A DNA stretch of 60,881 nt from Bacteroidota bacterium (GTDB lineage: Bacteria > Bacteroidota > Bacteroidia > UKL13-3), in contig JANYDU010000036.1 in assembly GCA_025359805.1 (NCBI GenBank), positions 1 to 60,881 of the forward strand, written 5' to 3'. The notes under the pieces are model-generated. The model saw nothing but the letters and a program-made list of their open reading frames with translations. It did not search any database and was not told the DNA's origin. Position numbers and translations under genes: made by a program. The stretch's first letter is position 1; the number at the start of each line of letters is the position of its first letter. Shown piece after piece: positions 26,680 through 35,213 of the stretch.

Positions 26680-27207
26680 ATGGAAAATTATCTCAATAAA
26701 TTACACCACATCAAATGTTTTATTTTTGACGTAGATGGAGTGCTCACCGATGGAAAAGTTTTAGCTTTAGAAAGTGGAGAACAGGCTAGAATTTTTTTAG
26801 TAAAGGATGGATACGGAATTGAACGTGCTCTGCTTGCCGGATATATTGTTGCAATCATTTCTGGAGGTAATCAAATTGGTGTGCAAAAGCGGTTAGAGTT
26901 TTTAAAAATTAAACATATTTATCTAGGAGTAAAAAATAAAATTGACGTGTTCAATAAGTTGTGCAACGAGTATAAAATTAAACCCGAAGAAGTACTTTAT
27001 GTTGGCGATGATTTGCCAGATTATGAGGTAATGAAATTGGTTGGTTTGCCATGTTGCCCGAATGATGCCACACAAGAAATTAAAAATATTTCGTTAGTTG
27101 TTTCAGATAAAAATGGGGGAGAGGGTTGTGTGCGTGATGTGATTGAAAAAGTAATGAAAGTGCAAGGAACTTGGATGAAGTTTGAGAATGAAAATATTAA
27201 TAATTAA
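26680..27207 (+). CDS. kdsC: KdsC-type HAD phosphatase
   Basis: A hydrolase of the HAD superfamily, subclass without a cap, 175 residues. Catalytic motif I is FIFDVDGVLTDG (Asp17, Asp19), motif II is AIISGG, motif III is around KNKID, and motif IV is VGDDLPDYEVM. The terminal GGEGCVRDVIEKV is the KdsC signature tail. The likely reaction is removal of phosphate from KDO-8-phosphate in lipopolysaccharide synthesis. Other KDO genes are not in view, so a related sugar phosphate is possible. Confidence 0.85.
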   Translation: MENYLNKLHHIKCFIFDVDGVLTDGKVLALESGEQARIFLVKDGYGIERALLAGYIVAIISGGNQIGVQKRLEFLKIKHIYLGVKNKIDVFNKLCNEYKIKPEEVLYVGDDLPDYEVMKLVGLPCCPNDATQEIKNISLVVSDKNGGEGCVRDVIEKVMKVQGTWMKFENENINN

Positions 27208-27264
27208 TGATAAGTAATTGTTTTTAAAAGCAAATAATTTAATATTCAACATTTAAAAAAAAGT

Positions 27265-28521
27265 ATGCGTATCATTTTTTTTATAGTAAGTTTTTTGTTG
27301 ATTATAAAATGCGAAGCCGCTCGCATTTTAATTCCTATGGATGAAAGTCAGAAGGATCATTTAAAATCATACGGATTGGCTTACTGGGAATTAAAACGAG
27401 ATAGAGATGTAGATTGGTTGCTTAATTACCGCGATGGCAGTTTTATGTTATTGCACGATGAAGCTGCTGAAAAAGAATGTAGAGTAAGAGGTATCACTTA
27501 TGAAGTAATTAGCGAAGGACAGGTAACCAAAATTTTGGAAGAAATTTCCAAGCCCGATGTAAATATGGAATTGGTAAAATTACATAAGGCTCCAAAAATT
27601 GCGGTGTATTCGCCCAAAACAAAACAACCTTGGGACGATGCGGTAACATTAGTTTTAACTTATGCCGAAATTCCTTATGAAGTGGTTTTTGATGATGAAG
27701 TATTGGATGGAAAATTGCCTTTATATGATTGGCTACATTTGCACCACGAAGATTTTACTGGGCAATATGGAAAATTTTATGCAAGCTTTTCGCAGGCTGC
27801 TTGGTATCAAGCAGAAGTGAGGGAAGCGGAAGCTATGGCTGCTAAACATGGATACAAAAAAGTGAGTGAATTAAAATTAGCTGTGGCTAAAAAGATTCGT
27901 GATTTTACCATTGGAGGAGGATTTTTATTTGCGATGTGCAGTGCAACAGATTCGTATGATATTGCCTTAGCTGCCGATGGTGTTGATATTGTTGAAAGTG
28001 TTTTTGATGGTGATGCTGCCGACCCAAGAGCAGATGCTAAATTAAATTTTGCTAATGGATTTGCGTTTAAAGATTATCGCTTAATGATTAATCCTTATGT
28101 ATATGAATTTTCATACATTGATGCCACACCTGAAACACGTCCTGTAACGGAGGATAATGATGTATTTACTTTGTTTGATTTTTCGGCAAAATGGGATGTG
28201 GTGCCAACTATGTTATGTCAAGATCATACTAAGGTAATCAAAGGTTTTTATGGACAAACAACAGCTTTTAGAAAACAATTTATAAAAAGTGATGTGCTTA
28301 TTTTAGGAGAGAATAAACAATTGGGTGAAGCAAGATATATTCATGGAACAATTGGAAAAGGAACTTGGACATTTTATGGTGGGCACGATCCAGAAGACTA
28401 TCAACACCAAGTTGGGGAGCCACCAACTGATTTAGCCTTGCATCCAAATTCTCCAGGTTATCGTTTAATCTTAAATAATATTTTATTTCCTTCTGCAAAG
28501 AAGAAGAAAATGAAAACCTGA
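27265..28521 (+). CDS. Periplasmic protein of the family often labelled asparagine synthetase B
   Basis: A 418-residue exported protein. A signal peptide ends near CEAARIL (residue 19), followed by LIPMDESQKDHLKSYGLAYW, a block I recognise from Bacteroidota proteins that databases call asparagine synthetase B. Neither the N-terminal nucleophile Cys2 glutaminase nor a PP-loop SGGxDS is present, so that label looks wrong. The body contains DWLHLHHEDFTG, FTIGGGFLFAMCSATDSYD and GHDPEDYQH, reminiscent of a glutamine-amidotransferase-like or gasdermin-unrelated alpha/beta fold. The role is unknown. Confidence 0.75.
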   Translation: MRIIFFIVSFLLIIKCEAARILIPMDESQKDHLKSYGLAYWELKRDRDVDWLLNYRDGSFMLLHDEAAEKECRVRGITYEVISEGQVTKILEEISKPDVNMELVKLHKAPKIAVYSPKTKQPWDDAVTLVLTYAEIPYEVVFDDEVLDGKLPLYDWLHLHHEDFTGQYGKFYASFSQAAWYQAEVREAEAMAAKHGYKKVSELKLAVAKKIRDFTIGGGFLFAMCSATDSYDIALAADGVDIVESVFDGDAADPRADAKLNFANGFAFKDYRLMINPYVYEFSYIDATPETRPVTEDNDVFTLFDFSAKWDVVPTMLCQDHTKVIKGFYGQTTAFRKQFIKSDVLILGENKQLGEARYIHGTIGKGTWTFYGGHDPEDYQHQVGEPPTDLALHPNSPGYRLILNNILFPSAKKKKMKT

Positions 28522-28624
28522 TGTAGGTTGTAGCATATTGTTGATACAAAAAGTAATTAACACAATAAAGTGTAAAGAATTACAAAAGCCTCAATTGATT
28601 TTTGGTGTTTGTCTTCGTAAGCAA

Positions 28625-29050
28625 TTATGCATTAATTAATGTTTCAATATCAAACTTTTTCATTTTCAAAAATGCTTCAATTACCCTTGGCGATTTTTCC
28701 GGATTGCTCATTAATTTACCTAAAATTTTTGGTACAATTTGCCACGAAACACCAAATTTGTCGTCAAGCCAACCACATTGGTTATAAACACCACCTTTAC
28801 CTAATTTTTCCCAATAGTGATCTATTTCATCTTGCGTTTCGCATTCAATTACGAATGAAGTAGCAGGACTAAATTTATATTTTAATCCTCCATTTAAAGC
28901 CATAAATTTTGTTCCGTTAATTTCAAAATTTACAACGATAGGATTTTCTGCAATAATTTTTGAGTTCTTAAATACGGAACAATAATATTCCGCCATTTCT
29001 TTGGCTTGTTCGTTTGACCACAAACAAGCATAAATTTGATTAGTCATCAT
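28625..29050 (-). CDS. VOC superfamily (PhnB-like) protein
   Basis: A 141-residue cytoplasmic protein of the glyoxalase/bleomycin-resistance fold. The start QIYACLWSNEQAKEMAEYYCSVF and the block INGTKFMALNGG match the PhnB/3-demethylubiquinone methyltransferase-like branch. YWEKLGKGGVYNQCGWLDDKFG is the second half-site. No reaction can be predicted. A second ATG one codon downstream (29047) is equally possible. Confidence 0.85.
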   Translation of the reverse strand: MMTNQIYACLWSNEQAKEMAEYYCSVFKNSKIIAENPIVVNFEINGTKFMALNGGLKYKFSPATSFVIECETQDEIDHYWEKLGKGGVYNQCGWLDDKFGVSWQIVPKILGKLMSNPEKSPRVIEAFLKMKKFDIETLINA

Positions 29051-29067
29051 AAGTTTTGTGGTTAAAT

Positions 29068-29475
29068 TTAAATAATCAAAATGCCTGGTTTTTTTAGTAG
29101 AGGCACTTGTTTAAAATTATCAGGGTGAATAGTATTACTTTCAAACACAACAATTTTTTCATACAATTTTCCGTCATCAAAAAAAGTTAATTTGTATCGG
29201 TTGTTAAGTACAAATAATTCGTATTGAATTGGTTCTATTTTACAAAAACTTTCGGCATGCACAATATCTAAAAAATGCCTTAAAATAGAGCTTTGTTTTT
29301 CTTCTCCATCAATCATTCCAAATCCCTCACTCATTACTAAAACACCTTCAATATTTGTTTTGCGAAGGTTTAATAAATAAACGTTGTAAACAATATCAGT
29401 TCCTTTTTCATCCCATTCCTGAACCAAAGCAATACCTACATTTTTGGCTTCAAACTCTTCAATATCTTTTAACAT
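29068..29475 (-). CDS. Conserved hypothetical protein
   Basis: A 135-residue soluble protein (KDIEEFEAKNVGIALVQEWD near its start) of unrecognised family. The frame is open upstream to 29532 with hydrophobic text, but TATATTTG (29503-29496) is a perfect -7 box 20 nt before the ATG at 29475, which makes that start much more likely and removes the apparent membrane segment. It sits between YkuK and the VOC gene, all on the same strand. Confidence 0.65.
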   Translation of the reverse strand: MLKDIEEFEAKNVGIALVQEWDEKGTDIVYNVYLLNLRKTNIEGVLVMSEGFGMIDGEEKQSSILRHFLDIVHAESFCKIEPIQYELFVLNNRYKLTFFDDGKLYEKIVVFESNTIHPDNFKQVPLLKKPGILII

Positions 29476-29495
29476 GTACCCATAAATTATGAAGG

Positions 29496-29503
29496 CAAAT
29501 ATA
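29496..29503 (-). promoter_or_regulatory. Candidate -7 box TATATTTG
   Basis: A perfect TAnnTTTG match on the minus strand, 20 nt before the ATG at 29475. It decides the start of that gene. Confidence 0.45.
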
Positions 29504-29553
29504 AGAGCAAATGCTATAAAATTAACTAGCAAAAAATGAAAGAGGTTGATTTA

Positions 29554-30054
29554 CTAATGTACCATTTTATTGGCACAATATGAACTTGCAAAGGCTTCGG
29601 GTTTGGCTTTAAATACAAATCCCATACTCAAAATATAACCCATAGCTTCGCTTAATGCACTATTTGATTTGAAACTTGGATTGGTATTTATATCGGCATG
29701 CACTTCTAAATCTACATCATATTTATCAAGCAATTCACAAAGTTGATAAGCAATTTCAATTGATTTTGAAACTTCACACAACATACGTTCTTTAATGGCA
29801 AATTGGTATTTGGTTTTTTCGGAACTGATAAGCATAAAACCTCCACGCTTTTGGCGCACAAAAACAATTACAGTTGCAAATTCTGTTACACGATTTGTTA
29901 CTTGCGAATCGGTGCCAATACATACTTTAAGTTTATTGCCGGCTTGTATTTCACGAATAATGAGTTGCTCAACTTCATCAACAATATTGTGTTCAATAGT
30001 TTCGCCATTAAACTTTCGCCATTTCATGTTGCCATATTTATGTAGTGGTTCCAT
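29554..30054 (-). CDS. YkuK-type RNase H-like protein (DUF458)
   Basis: A 166-residue protein with the YkuK pattern. An early acidic site IGTDSQVTN and a later site EVHADINTNPSFKSNSAL flank a mixed fold. The C-terminus GFVFKAKPEAFASSYCANK is the hallmark of the family. These proteins are predicted RNase H-fold nucleases of unknown substrate. The aspartates in GTDSQ and HADIN would bind metal. Confidence 0.82.
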   Translation of the reverse strand: MEPLHKYGNMKWRKFNGETIEHNIVDEVEQLIIREIQAGNKLKVCIGTDSQVTNRVTEFATVIVFVRQKRGGFMLISSEKTKYQFAIKERMLCEVSKSIEIAYQLCELLDKYDVDLEVHADINTNPSFKSNSALSEAMGYILSMGFVFKAKPEAFASSYCANKMVH

Positions 30055-30191
30055 CGTTTATTTTTTTGCCTATGTAAAATTATACAAGGGTTTCAATTTT
30101 AAAAGAAAAATGGTGTTTGTTGATGAAATGTTAATACAAGGTTGCAAAGCAATTTAGGGTGATGAAATTTTAGATATAAAAATATTAAAGA

Positions 30192-30962
30192 TTATCTCAA
30201 TCGTTTTTTAAAATTCTCTCCGCATTTTTTGATGGTATCAATTAAATCATAATCTGATGCATTAATGATAAATTCTCTTTCCAATTTGCAGTACATCATT
30301 AATTCTTCCAATTGGTTGTCGTCAATATGGGTAATTTTTTTTACTAATTTTTTATTATATCGGTCATCCACTTTTTTTTGTTGCAGTGCATATTTTACAA
30401 ATTCTTCAAAACTAATATCATCTTTCCCTTCTTTCGAAAATTTGTTGTACAAATCAGTAATAGGACCTATGTAAATAATACCTGGTTGTGTGTAATTTTT
30501 ATTGAATGTTATTTCTCCTTTAGGTCTATTATAAATTCTATCATAATTGTTTAATAGGGTATCGTGCATAAGTATTAACGCTACTAGCCTTGCAATGGAG
30601 TCTCTAATTAAATTGGACTTGACTACTACATCCTTTAATTGATAGGTTTGTGGCGTTAATAAAATGATTAAACTATCATTTAAATTTTTGTCGATAAATT
30701 TATTAGCACTTAAAATTACGGTTGAGAAACCAATAGCAGAAATTTTTATGGAATCATCTTTTCTTACATCAATTTTAAACGATCCATTTCTATTGCTAAT
30801 AAATTTTTTATTTGATGAGGTTGTTGCAATATTGGCTAATTGAACAGGAGTTAAATTTTCAATATTCAATGTAAATCCTGTAATAATATAAGTTTTTTCA
30901 TTTTGGCAAACGGCTAATAAGCCTAATGAAATCAATATAAATAATAAGAATATTTTTTTCAT
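30192..30962 (-). CDS. CarboxypepD_reg-like domain protein, copy 2
   Basis: A 256-residue exported protein with a signal peptide (to about residue 20, ending AVCQ). Residues 25-105 have the carboxypeptidase regulatory-like beta sandwich (PVQLANIATTSSNK, SFKIDVRKDDSIKISAIGFST), and a helical C-terminal domain is rich in Lys, with VDDRYNKKLVKKIT. It lies 2 bp downstream of a clear paralogue (30965-31735) of the same length. The function is unknown, but N-terminal domains of this kind often occur in surface or T9SS-linked proteins. Confidence 0.75.
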   Translation of the reverse strand: MKKIFLLFILISLGLLAVCQNEKTYIITGFTLNIENLTPVQLANIATTSSNKKFISNRNGSFKIDVRKDDSIKISAIGFSTVILSANKFIDKNLNDSLIILLTPQTYQLKDVVVKSNLIRDSIARLVALILMHDTLLNNYDRIYNRPKGEITFNKNYTQPGIIYIGPITDLYNKFSKEGKDDISFEEFVKYALQQKKVDDRYNKKLVKKITHIDDNQLEELMMYCKLEREFIINASDYDLIDTIKKCGENFKKRLR

Positions 30963-30964
30963 GA

Positions 30965-31735
30965 TTATCTCAACCGTTTTCGTTCTCTCATTTTTTTGCC
31001 ATTAAAATCATCGGCACATTTTTTTATGGCTTCGTATAAATCATAATCGGGAGCATTAATCACAAAATCTTTATTGGGGCGGCAAAAAAGCATAAATGCA
31101 TCTAAATCTTCATCGGATAAATTGGTTACTTTTTTAACCACTTTTTTATTATATCTTCTATCAACAGCTTTTTGTTTTTCGGCATATTGTAAAAAATCTT
31201 CAAAATGTGCCATGTCTTGTCCTTCCTTCGACCAAGCCTGATACATGGCAGTGAGCGGGCTCATTATATTTCCTTTTGCACGATTCAATACACGGTCGTA
31301 ATTGTTTAATAAAGGATCATTTTTTAAATACTCGGCAGCAAGGCGTGCAATAGAATCTCTTTTATGATTAGAATACACCACGTTTACATCTTTTAATTTA
31401 TATACTGTTGAGCGCATATAAACTCTAATCGTATCGTCAATATTATTTGTAATGATTTCTTTTCCTATAATAAGTTTTAAATTGTATCCAATGGCAGTTA
31501 TAAAAATAGAATCAGTTGGTAAAATAGTGATTCGGAAAAATCCCGCACGATTACTAATAGCTCTTGCCCCCGAGTTTTTAATTAAAATATTTGCCAATGG
31601 AACTGGATCAAAGCTACTTTCATCAATTACATAACCTCTTACTAAAATAGTTTCTTGTGCATGAGCGAAGAATAATGATACGCAAAATATCAAAGCAAAA
31701 AATAATTTATACAGCAATTGAATTTTAAATTTCAT
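30965..31735 (-). CDS. CarboxypepD_reg-like domain protein, copy 1
   Basis: A 256-residue exported protein with a signal peptide ending SLFFAHAQ. The plan is the same as in the following gene: a beta sandwich with GYVIDESSFDPVPLANILI and then a helical domain with NYDRVLNRAKG and VDRRYNKKVVKKVTN. Shared landmarks in the same order show that the two genes arose by tandem duplication and have since diverged widely. It is the first gene of the pair. A near-consensus box TACTTTCG (31753-31746) lies upstream. Confidence 0.75.
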   Translation of the reverse strand: MKFKIQLLYKLFFALIFCVSLFFAHAQETILVRGYVIDESSFDPVPLANILIKNSGARAISNRAGFFRITILPTDSIFITAIGYNLKLIIGKEIITNNIDDTIRVYMRSTVYKLKDVNVVYSNHKRDSIARLAAEYLKNDPLLNNYDRVLNRAKGNIMSPLTAMYQAWSKEGQDMAHFEDFLQYAEKQKAVDRRYNKKVVKKVTNLSDEDLDAFMLFCRPNKDFVINAPDYDLYEAIKKCADDFNGKKMRERKRLR

Positions 31736-31783
31736 TTAACAAAAACGAAAGTACATTTTTGCAACTATAAATAAACAGTATAC

Positions 31784-32953
31784 GTGCAAAGTTTAATATT
31801 AAAATCAGGAAGAGAACGCTCATTAATAAATCGACATCCATGGGTGTTTTCAGGTGCAGTAAAAAATATGCCTGAGGCTGAAAATGGTGAAATTATTAAG
31901 GTATTTAGCAACCATAATGAATTATTGGGATACGGATTTTTTTCACCACATAGCCAAATTACTTGTAGAGTTTTTGAGTTTACCTCTGTTCATATCACCA
32001 TTGATGAAAATTTTTGGAAAGATAAAATTAAGCGTGCTTTTGAATTGAGAAAACTGATTATTGATTCATCACAAACCAATATTTATAGGTTATTGCATGC
32101 TGAAGGTGATTTTTTACCTGGGGTAATTATTGATGTATATTCAACTGTGGCGGTGGTTCAAATCTTGATTAGAGGAACAGAAAATATTAAAGAGTTTATT
32201 TTTGATGCGCTTCGTGAAATTGGAATCAAATTCATTTATGTAAAAACAAAATCAAATACGCAAAGGCTTGAAGAAGTTACTACGCCAAGCAGTTGGGTTG
32301 GAGAACCACATGTTATGCCAATTGAAGCTAAGGAAAATGGAATAAAATTTTTGGTGGATGTGGAGAAAGGACAAAAAACTGGATTTTTTATCGACCAACG
32401 AGAGAATAGAAAAATACTTGGAGCATTTTCAAGAGGTAAAAAAATATTGAATACGTTTAGTTATTCGGGAGGATTTAGTTTGTATGCTTTGGCAAATGGT
32501 GCCGAATTGGTTCATTCTGTAGATAGTTCAAAATATGCTATTGAGATGTGTGATAAAAATGTGGAGGATAATTTTATAAATTCAAATCATCAATCTTTTG
32601 TAGAAGATGTGTTTGAATATTTGCAAAAAACAGAAGTGGATTATGATATTATGGTGCTTGATCCGCCCGCTTTTGCAAAGAGTTCAAAAGCTGTTGCCAA
32701 TGCTGCAAGAGGGTATAAAAATTTAAATTTAATAGCACTCAAAAAAATAAAACCCGGAGGGTTAATATTTACGTTTTCATGTTCTCAACATATTGATAGA
32801 GATTTATTTCGTAAAATTGTTTTTGGAGCTGCTGCTGATGCAAAAAGAAATGTTAGAATTCTGCGTCAGTTTACCCAACCTGATGATCATCCAATTAATA
32901 TTTTTCATCCCGAAGGCGAATATTTAAAAGGTTTGTTATTATATATTGAATAA
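31784..32953 (+). CDS. PUA-domain class I rRNA methyltransferase (RlmI-like)
   Basis: A SAM-dependent methyltransferase of 389 residues related to RlmI (23S rRNA m5C). The N-terminal PUA domain contains RHPWVFSGAVKN. An EEHEC-type linker follows. The methyltransferase has NTFSYSGGFSLYAL (motif I), MVLDPPAFAKSS (motif IV) and a late FTFSCSQHID containing the Cys expected for a C5-methyltransferase. The start is GTG at 31784. The exact target base cannot be fixed from sequence. Confidence 0.87.
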   Translation: MQSLILKSGRERSLINRHPWVFSGAVKNMPEAENGEIIKVFSNHNELLGYGFFSPHSQITCRVFEFTSVHITIDENFWKDKIKRAFELRKLIIDSSQTNIYRLLHAEGDFLPGVIIDVYSTVAVVQILIRGTENIKEFIFDALREIGIKFIYVKTKSNTQRLEEVTTPSSWVGEPHVMPIEAKENGIKFLVDVEKGQKTGFFIDQRENRKILGAFSRGKKILNTFSYSGGFSLYALANGAELVHSVDSSKYAIEMCDKNVEDNFINSNHQSFVEDVFEYLQKTEVDYDIMVLDPPAFAKSSKAVANAARGYKNLNLIALKKIKPGGLIFTFSCSQHIDRDLFRKIVFGAAADAKRNVRILRQFTQPDDHPINIFHPEGEYLKGLLLYIE

Positions 32954-33427
32954 ATGATGGTAAAGAAATATATCCTTTTGATTTTTGTGTTGAGTTCGTT
33001 TTTTGTTTCTGCGCAAAAAGGAAAAGAATCCTATGCGTCAACTTTAAATAAACGTAAATTATCTAGAACAGAAATAAAAGTTACGGCAAATGCAATTGAT
33101 TCCATAAAACGAAACTTGAATAGGATGATTATGTTTGAAAAAGAACTTCATCAACGCAATTATTATTTGAATGAAAAAACAACTCTTGTTGAAGAATTAA
33201 TTTCCATTGTTAAATCGCTCAAACAAAGTTTAGAGGTTGTTGTATTAAGTGAAGCGGATATTAAAAATATGTTTGGAAAACCATCACACAAAACAGAAAC
33301 AGTGATATTATATGAAATTGAAACCTACCAATCAAACTGCCCATTTATGCAAATTACTATTCAACTTCAACAAAAATTAGTAAGTAAATTAGAGTATCAA
33401 ATTACCGATTGCCAGAGGTGGAAATAA
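32954..33427 (+). CDS. Small exported protein, unknown
   Basis: A 157-residue protein with a signal peptide ending VSAQ (about residue 21). The mature part is helical and charged, then has a beta hairpin with YEIETYQSNCPFMQITIQL. The start follows the RlmI-like stop directly, so the two are translationally coupled. A second ATG (32957) is equally good. No family was recognised. Confidence 0.65.
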   Translation: MMVKKYILLIFVLSSFFVSAQKGKESYASTLNKRKLSRTEIKVTANAIDSIKRNLNRMIMFEKELHQRNYYLNEKTTLVEELISIVKSLKQSLEVVVLSEADIKNMFGKPSHKTETVILYEIETYQSNCPFMQITIQLQQKLVSKLEYQITDCQRWK

Positions 33428-33493
33428 TTTTATCAATGATAAAAATGCTAACTTATTAAGTATATATATTTTCAGAATACTTCTTCAAAAACA

Positions 33494-34021
33494 TTAACTT
33501 TTTTCTCCAATAAATTGATCGTGCGGAAATTTAAATAGCACATTAAAAGTAGTAAGCGAGCCATAAATACGAGTAATATATTGTTGCATATTTACTTTGT
33601 CTTCGTCACTCAATTTATCATGTGCATTAATACGCTGTTCCATTACACGCAACCTATCGCGCAGCATCACAATTTTATGAAAGAAAGCATCAATAGGAAT
33701 TTCTTTTCCTTGCATGTGCACATCGCCTGGCTGAAGAATCATTTTTCCACCTGTCCATTTTGAACCTAAGCTCACGTGCTCGGGCACTTCACTCCATCTT
33801 CTTAAAATAGAAACCAATGTTCTTTCCAGTTCGGCATTGCTAATCATATCTTCTGGAGGTTCTACCGCTTCAATAATCTCCAATACATTGTGCTCGCGCG
33901 ACACTTCTTTTTTTCCATCATTAATAAATGTAATAATGTATGATGAAGGTTTCACATTTATCACCACACCATCTCCATATTGAGTATGCTTAACTCTTGA
34001 GCCAATTCCTAATTCTTCCAT
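33494..34021 (-). CDS. Conserved protein with N-terminal tudor-like segment
   Basis: A 175-residue cytoplasmic protein. The start GIGSRVKHTQYGDGVVIN resembles the small tudor/SH3-like domain at the C-terminus of UvrD/PcrA helicases, which binds nucleic acid or RNA polymerase. The remainder, with LGSKWTGGKMILQPGD, is helical and unassigned. It lies between two oppositely oriented genes and is not obviously part of an operon. Confidence 0.65.
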   Translation of the reverse strand: MEELGIGSRVKHTQYGDGVVINVKPSSYIITFINDGKKEVSREHNVLEIIEAVEPPEDMISNAELERTLVSILRRWSEVPEHVSLGSKWTGGKMILQPGDVHMQGKEIPIDAFFHKIVMLRDRLRVMEQRINAHDKLSDEDKVNMQQYITRIYGSLTTFNVLFKFPHDQFIGEKS

Positions 34022-34100
34022 AATTATATTATTTATTTATTGCAAGATGCAAAAAAGTTACAATGGGTTTGCTAAAATCTTTCTTAATATTGAAACCTGT

Positions 34101-35210
34101 ATGAGTAACAATTCATTAATCATAAAAAATATTACTGAACATCTGGAAAGCATTGCTCCAATTGCTTATCAAGAGAATTACGATAATTGTGGTTTGCTTA
34201 CTGGAGATTTTGATATGCCTATAAAAGCCATTTTAGTTTCTTTAGATTGTACTGAAGAAGTGGTGGATGAAGCCATAAAAAATGGATGCAATTTAATTGT
34301 GGCACATCATCCCATTATTTTTAGTGGACTCAAAAAAATAAATGGAAAAAATTATGTGGAGCGAACCATTATTAAAGCCATAAAAAATGATATTGCCATT
34401 TACGCTATTCATACCAACTTGGATAACATGCACAATGGAGTAAACAAAAAAATTGCTGATCTACTTCAACTTAAACATTTAAGAATACTCTCTCCCAAAA
34501 ACAATTTGCTTAAAAAACTCTCTACGTATGTTCCCATTCTTGAAATTGAAAAAGTAAAATCTGCATTATTTGAAGCTGGTGCTGGGCATATTGGAAATTA
34601 TGACCAATGTAGTTTTTCTGTAGAAGGGAAAGGCACTTTTAGGGGTAATGAAAATAGTACTCCTTTTGTTGGCGAAAAAGGTAAACAACACGAAGAATAT
34701 GAAGCAAAATTAGAAGTGATTTTTCCCGTTCATTTGCAAACTCAAGTATTGACGGCATTAATTAAAAGCCATCCTTATGAAGAAGTTGCTTACGATTTTT
34801 ATTCATTAGATAATTTTTATGAAAGAATTGGCGCTGGAATGATTGGAGAATTATCAATCCCTTTAAGTACTGTAAATTTTTTAACCCACTTAAAAAAATC
34901 AATGAACCTAAATACAATCAGATATACCGAATCTTCAAAAAGCATGATTAAAACAGTTGCTATTTGCGGAGGCTCAGGAAGTTTTCTGTTAAAAACGGCT
35001 CTCGCTCAAAATGCAGATGTATTTGTAACTGCCGACTTTAAATATCATGAGTTTTTTGATGCCGATAAACGCTTGATAATAGCGGATATTGGTCATTATG
35101 AGAGCGAAATTTTTACTAAAGATTTATTAAGAGATTTGATTCTCGAAAAATTTCCTACATTTGCCGTCCTTTTGTCACAAATAAATACTAACCCAATCAA
35201 ATATTTTTAA
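34101..35210 (+). CDS. Nif3-like dinuclear metal protein (YqfO type)
   Basis: A 369-residue protein of the Nif3/DUF34 family. The metal-binding histidines are in VAHHPIIFSG and AIHTNLDN, with the final DIGHYESE. An inserted middle domain, about residues 130-250 with SHPYEEVAYDFYSL, is the PII/CutA-like insert seen in YqfO. The enzymatic role is unsettled; GTP cyclohydrolase and other roles have been proposed for the family. The ATG at 34101 gives a standard start; the longer frame begins at 34047. Confidence 0.88.
   Translation: MSNNSLIIKNITEHLESIAPIAYQENYDNCGLLTGDFDMPIKAILVSLDCTEEVVDEAIKNGCNLIVAHHPIIFSGLKKINGKNYVERTIIKAIKNDIAIYAIHTNLDNMHNGVNKKIADLLQLKHLRILSPKNNLLKKLSTYVPILEIEKVKSALFEAGAGHIGNYDQCSFSVEGKGTFRGNENSTPFVGEKGKQHEEYEAKLEVIFPVHLQTQVLTALIKSHPYEEVAYDFYSLDNFYERIGAGMIGELSIPLSTVNFLTHLKKSMNLNTIRYTESSKSMIKTVAICGGSGSFLLKTALAQNADVFVTADFKYHEFFDADKRLIIADIGHYESEIFTKDLLRDLILEKFPTFAVLLSQINTNPIKYF
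35135..35163 (+). promoter_or_regulatory. Internal promoter for the zinc-ribbon gene
   Basis: TTTG (35135-35138), 17 nt spacer, then TACATTTG (35156-35163). It lies inside the last codons of nif3, 50 nt before the ATG at 35214. Confidence 0.45.
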
Positions 35211-35213
35211 ACT

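Noticed and set aside
29795..30157. Plus-strand frame of 120 codons opposite YkuK
   Set aside because: YkuK motifs on the minus strand are clear. The plus-strand text has no motif and covers the YkuK start region by chance.
31784..32953. Assigning the symbol rlmI
   Set aside because: The fold and motifs fit RlmI, RlmK/RlmL-like and RlmO-like enzymes equally well by eye, so no symbol was given.
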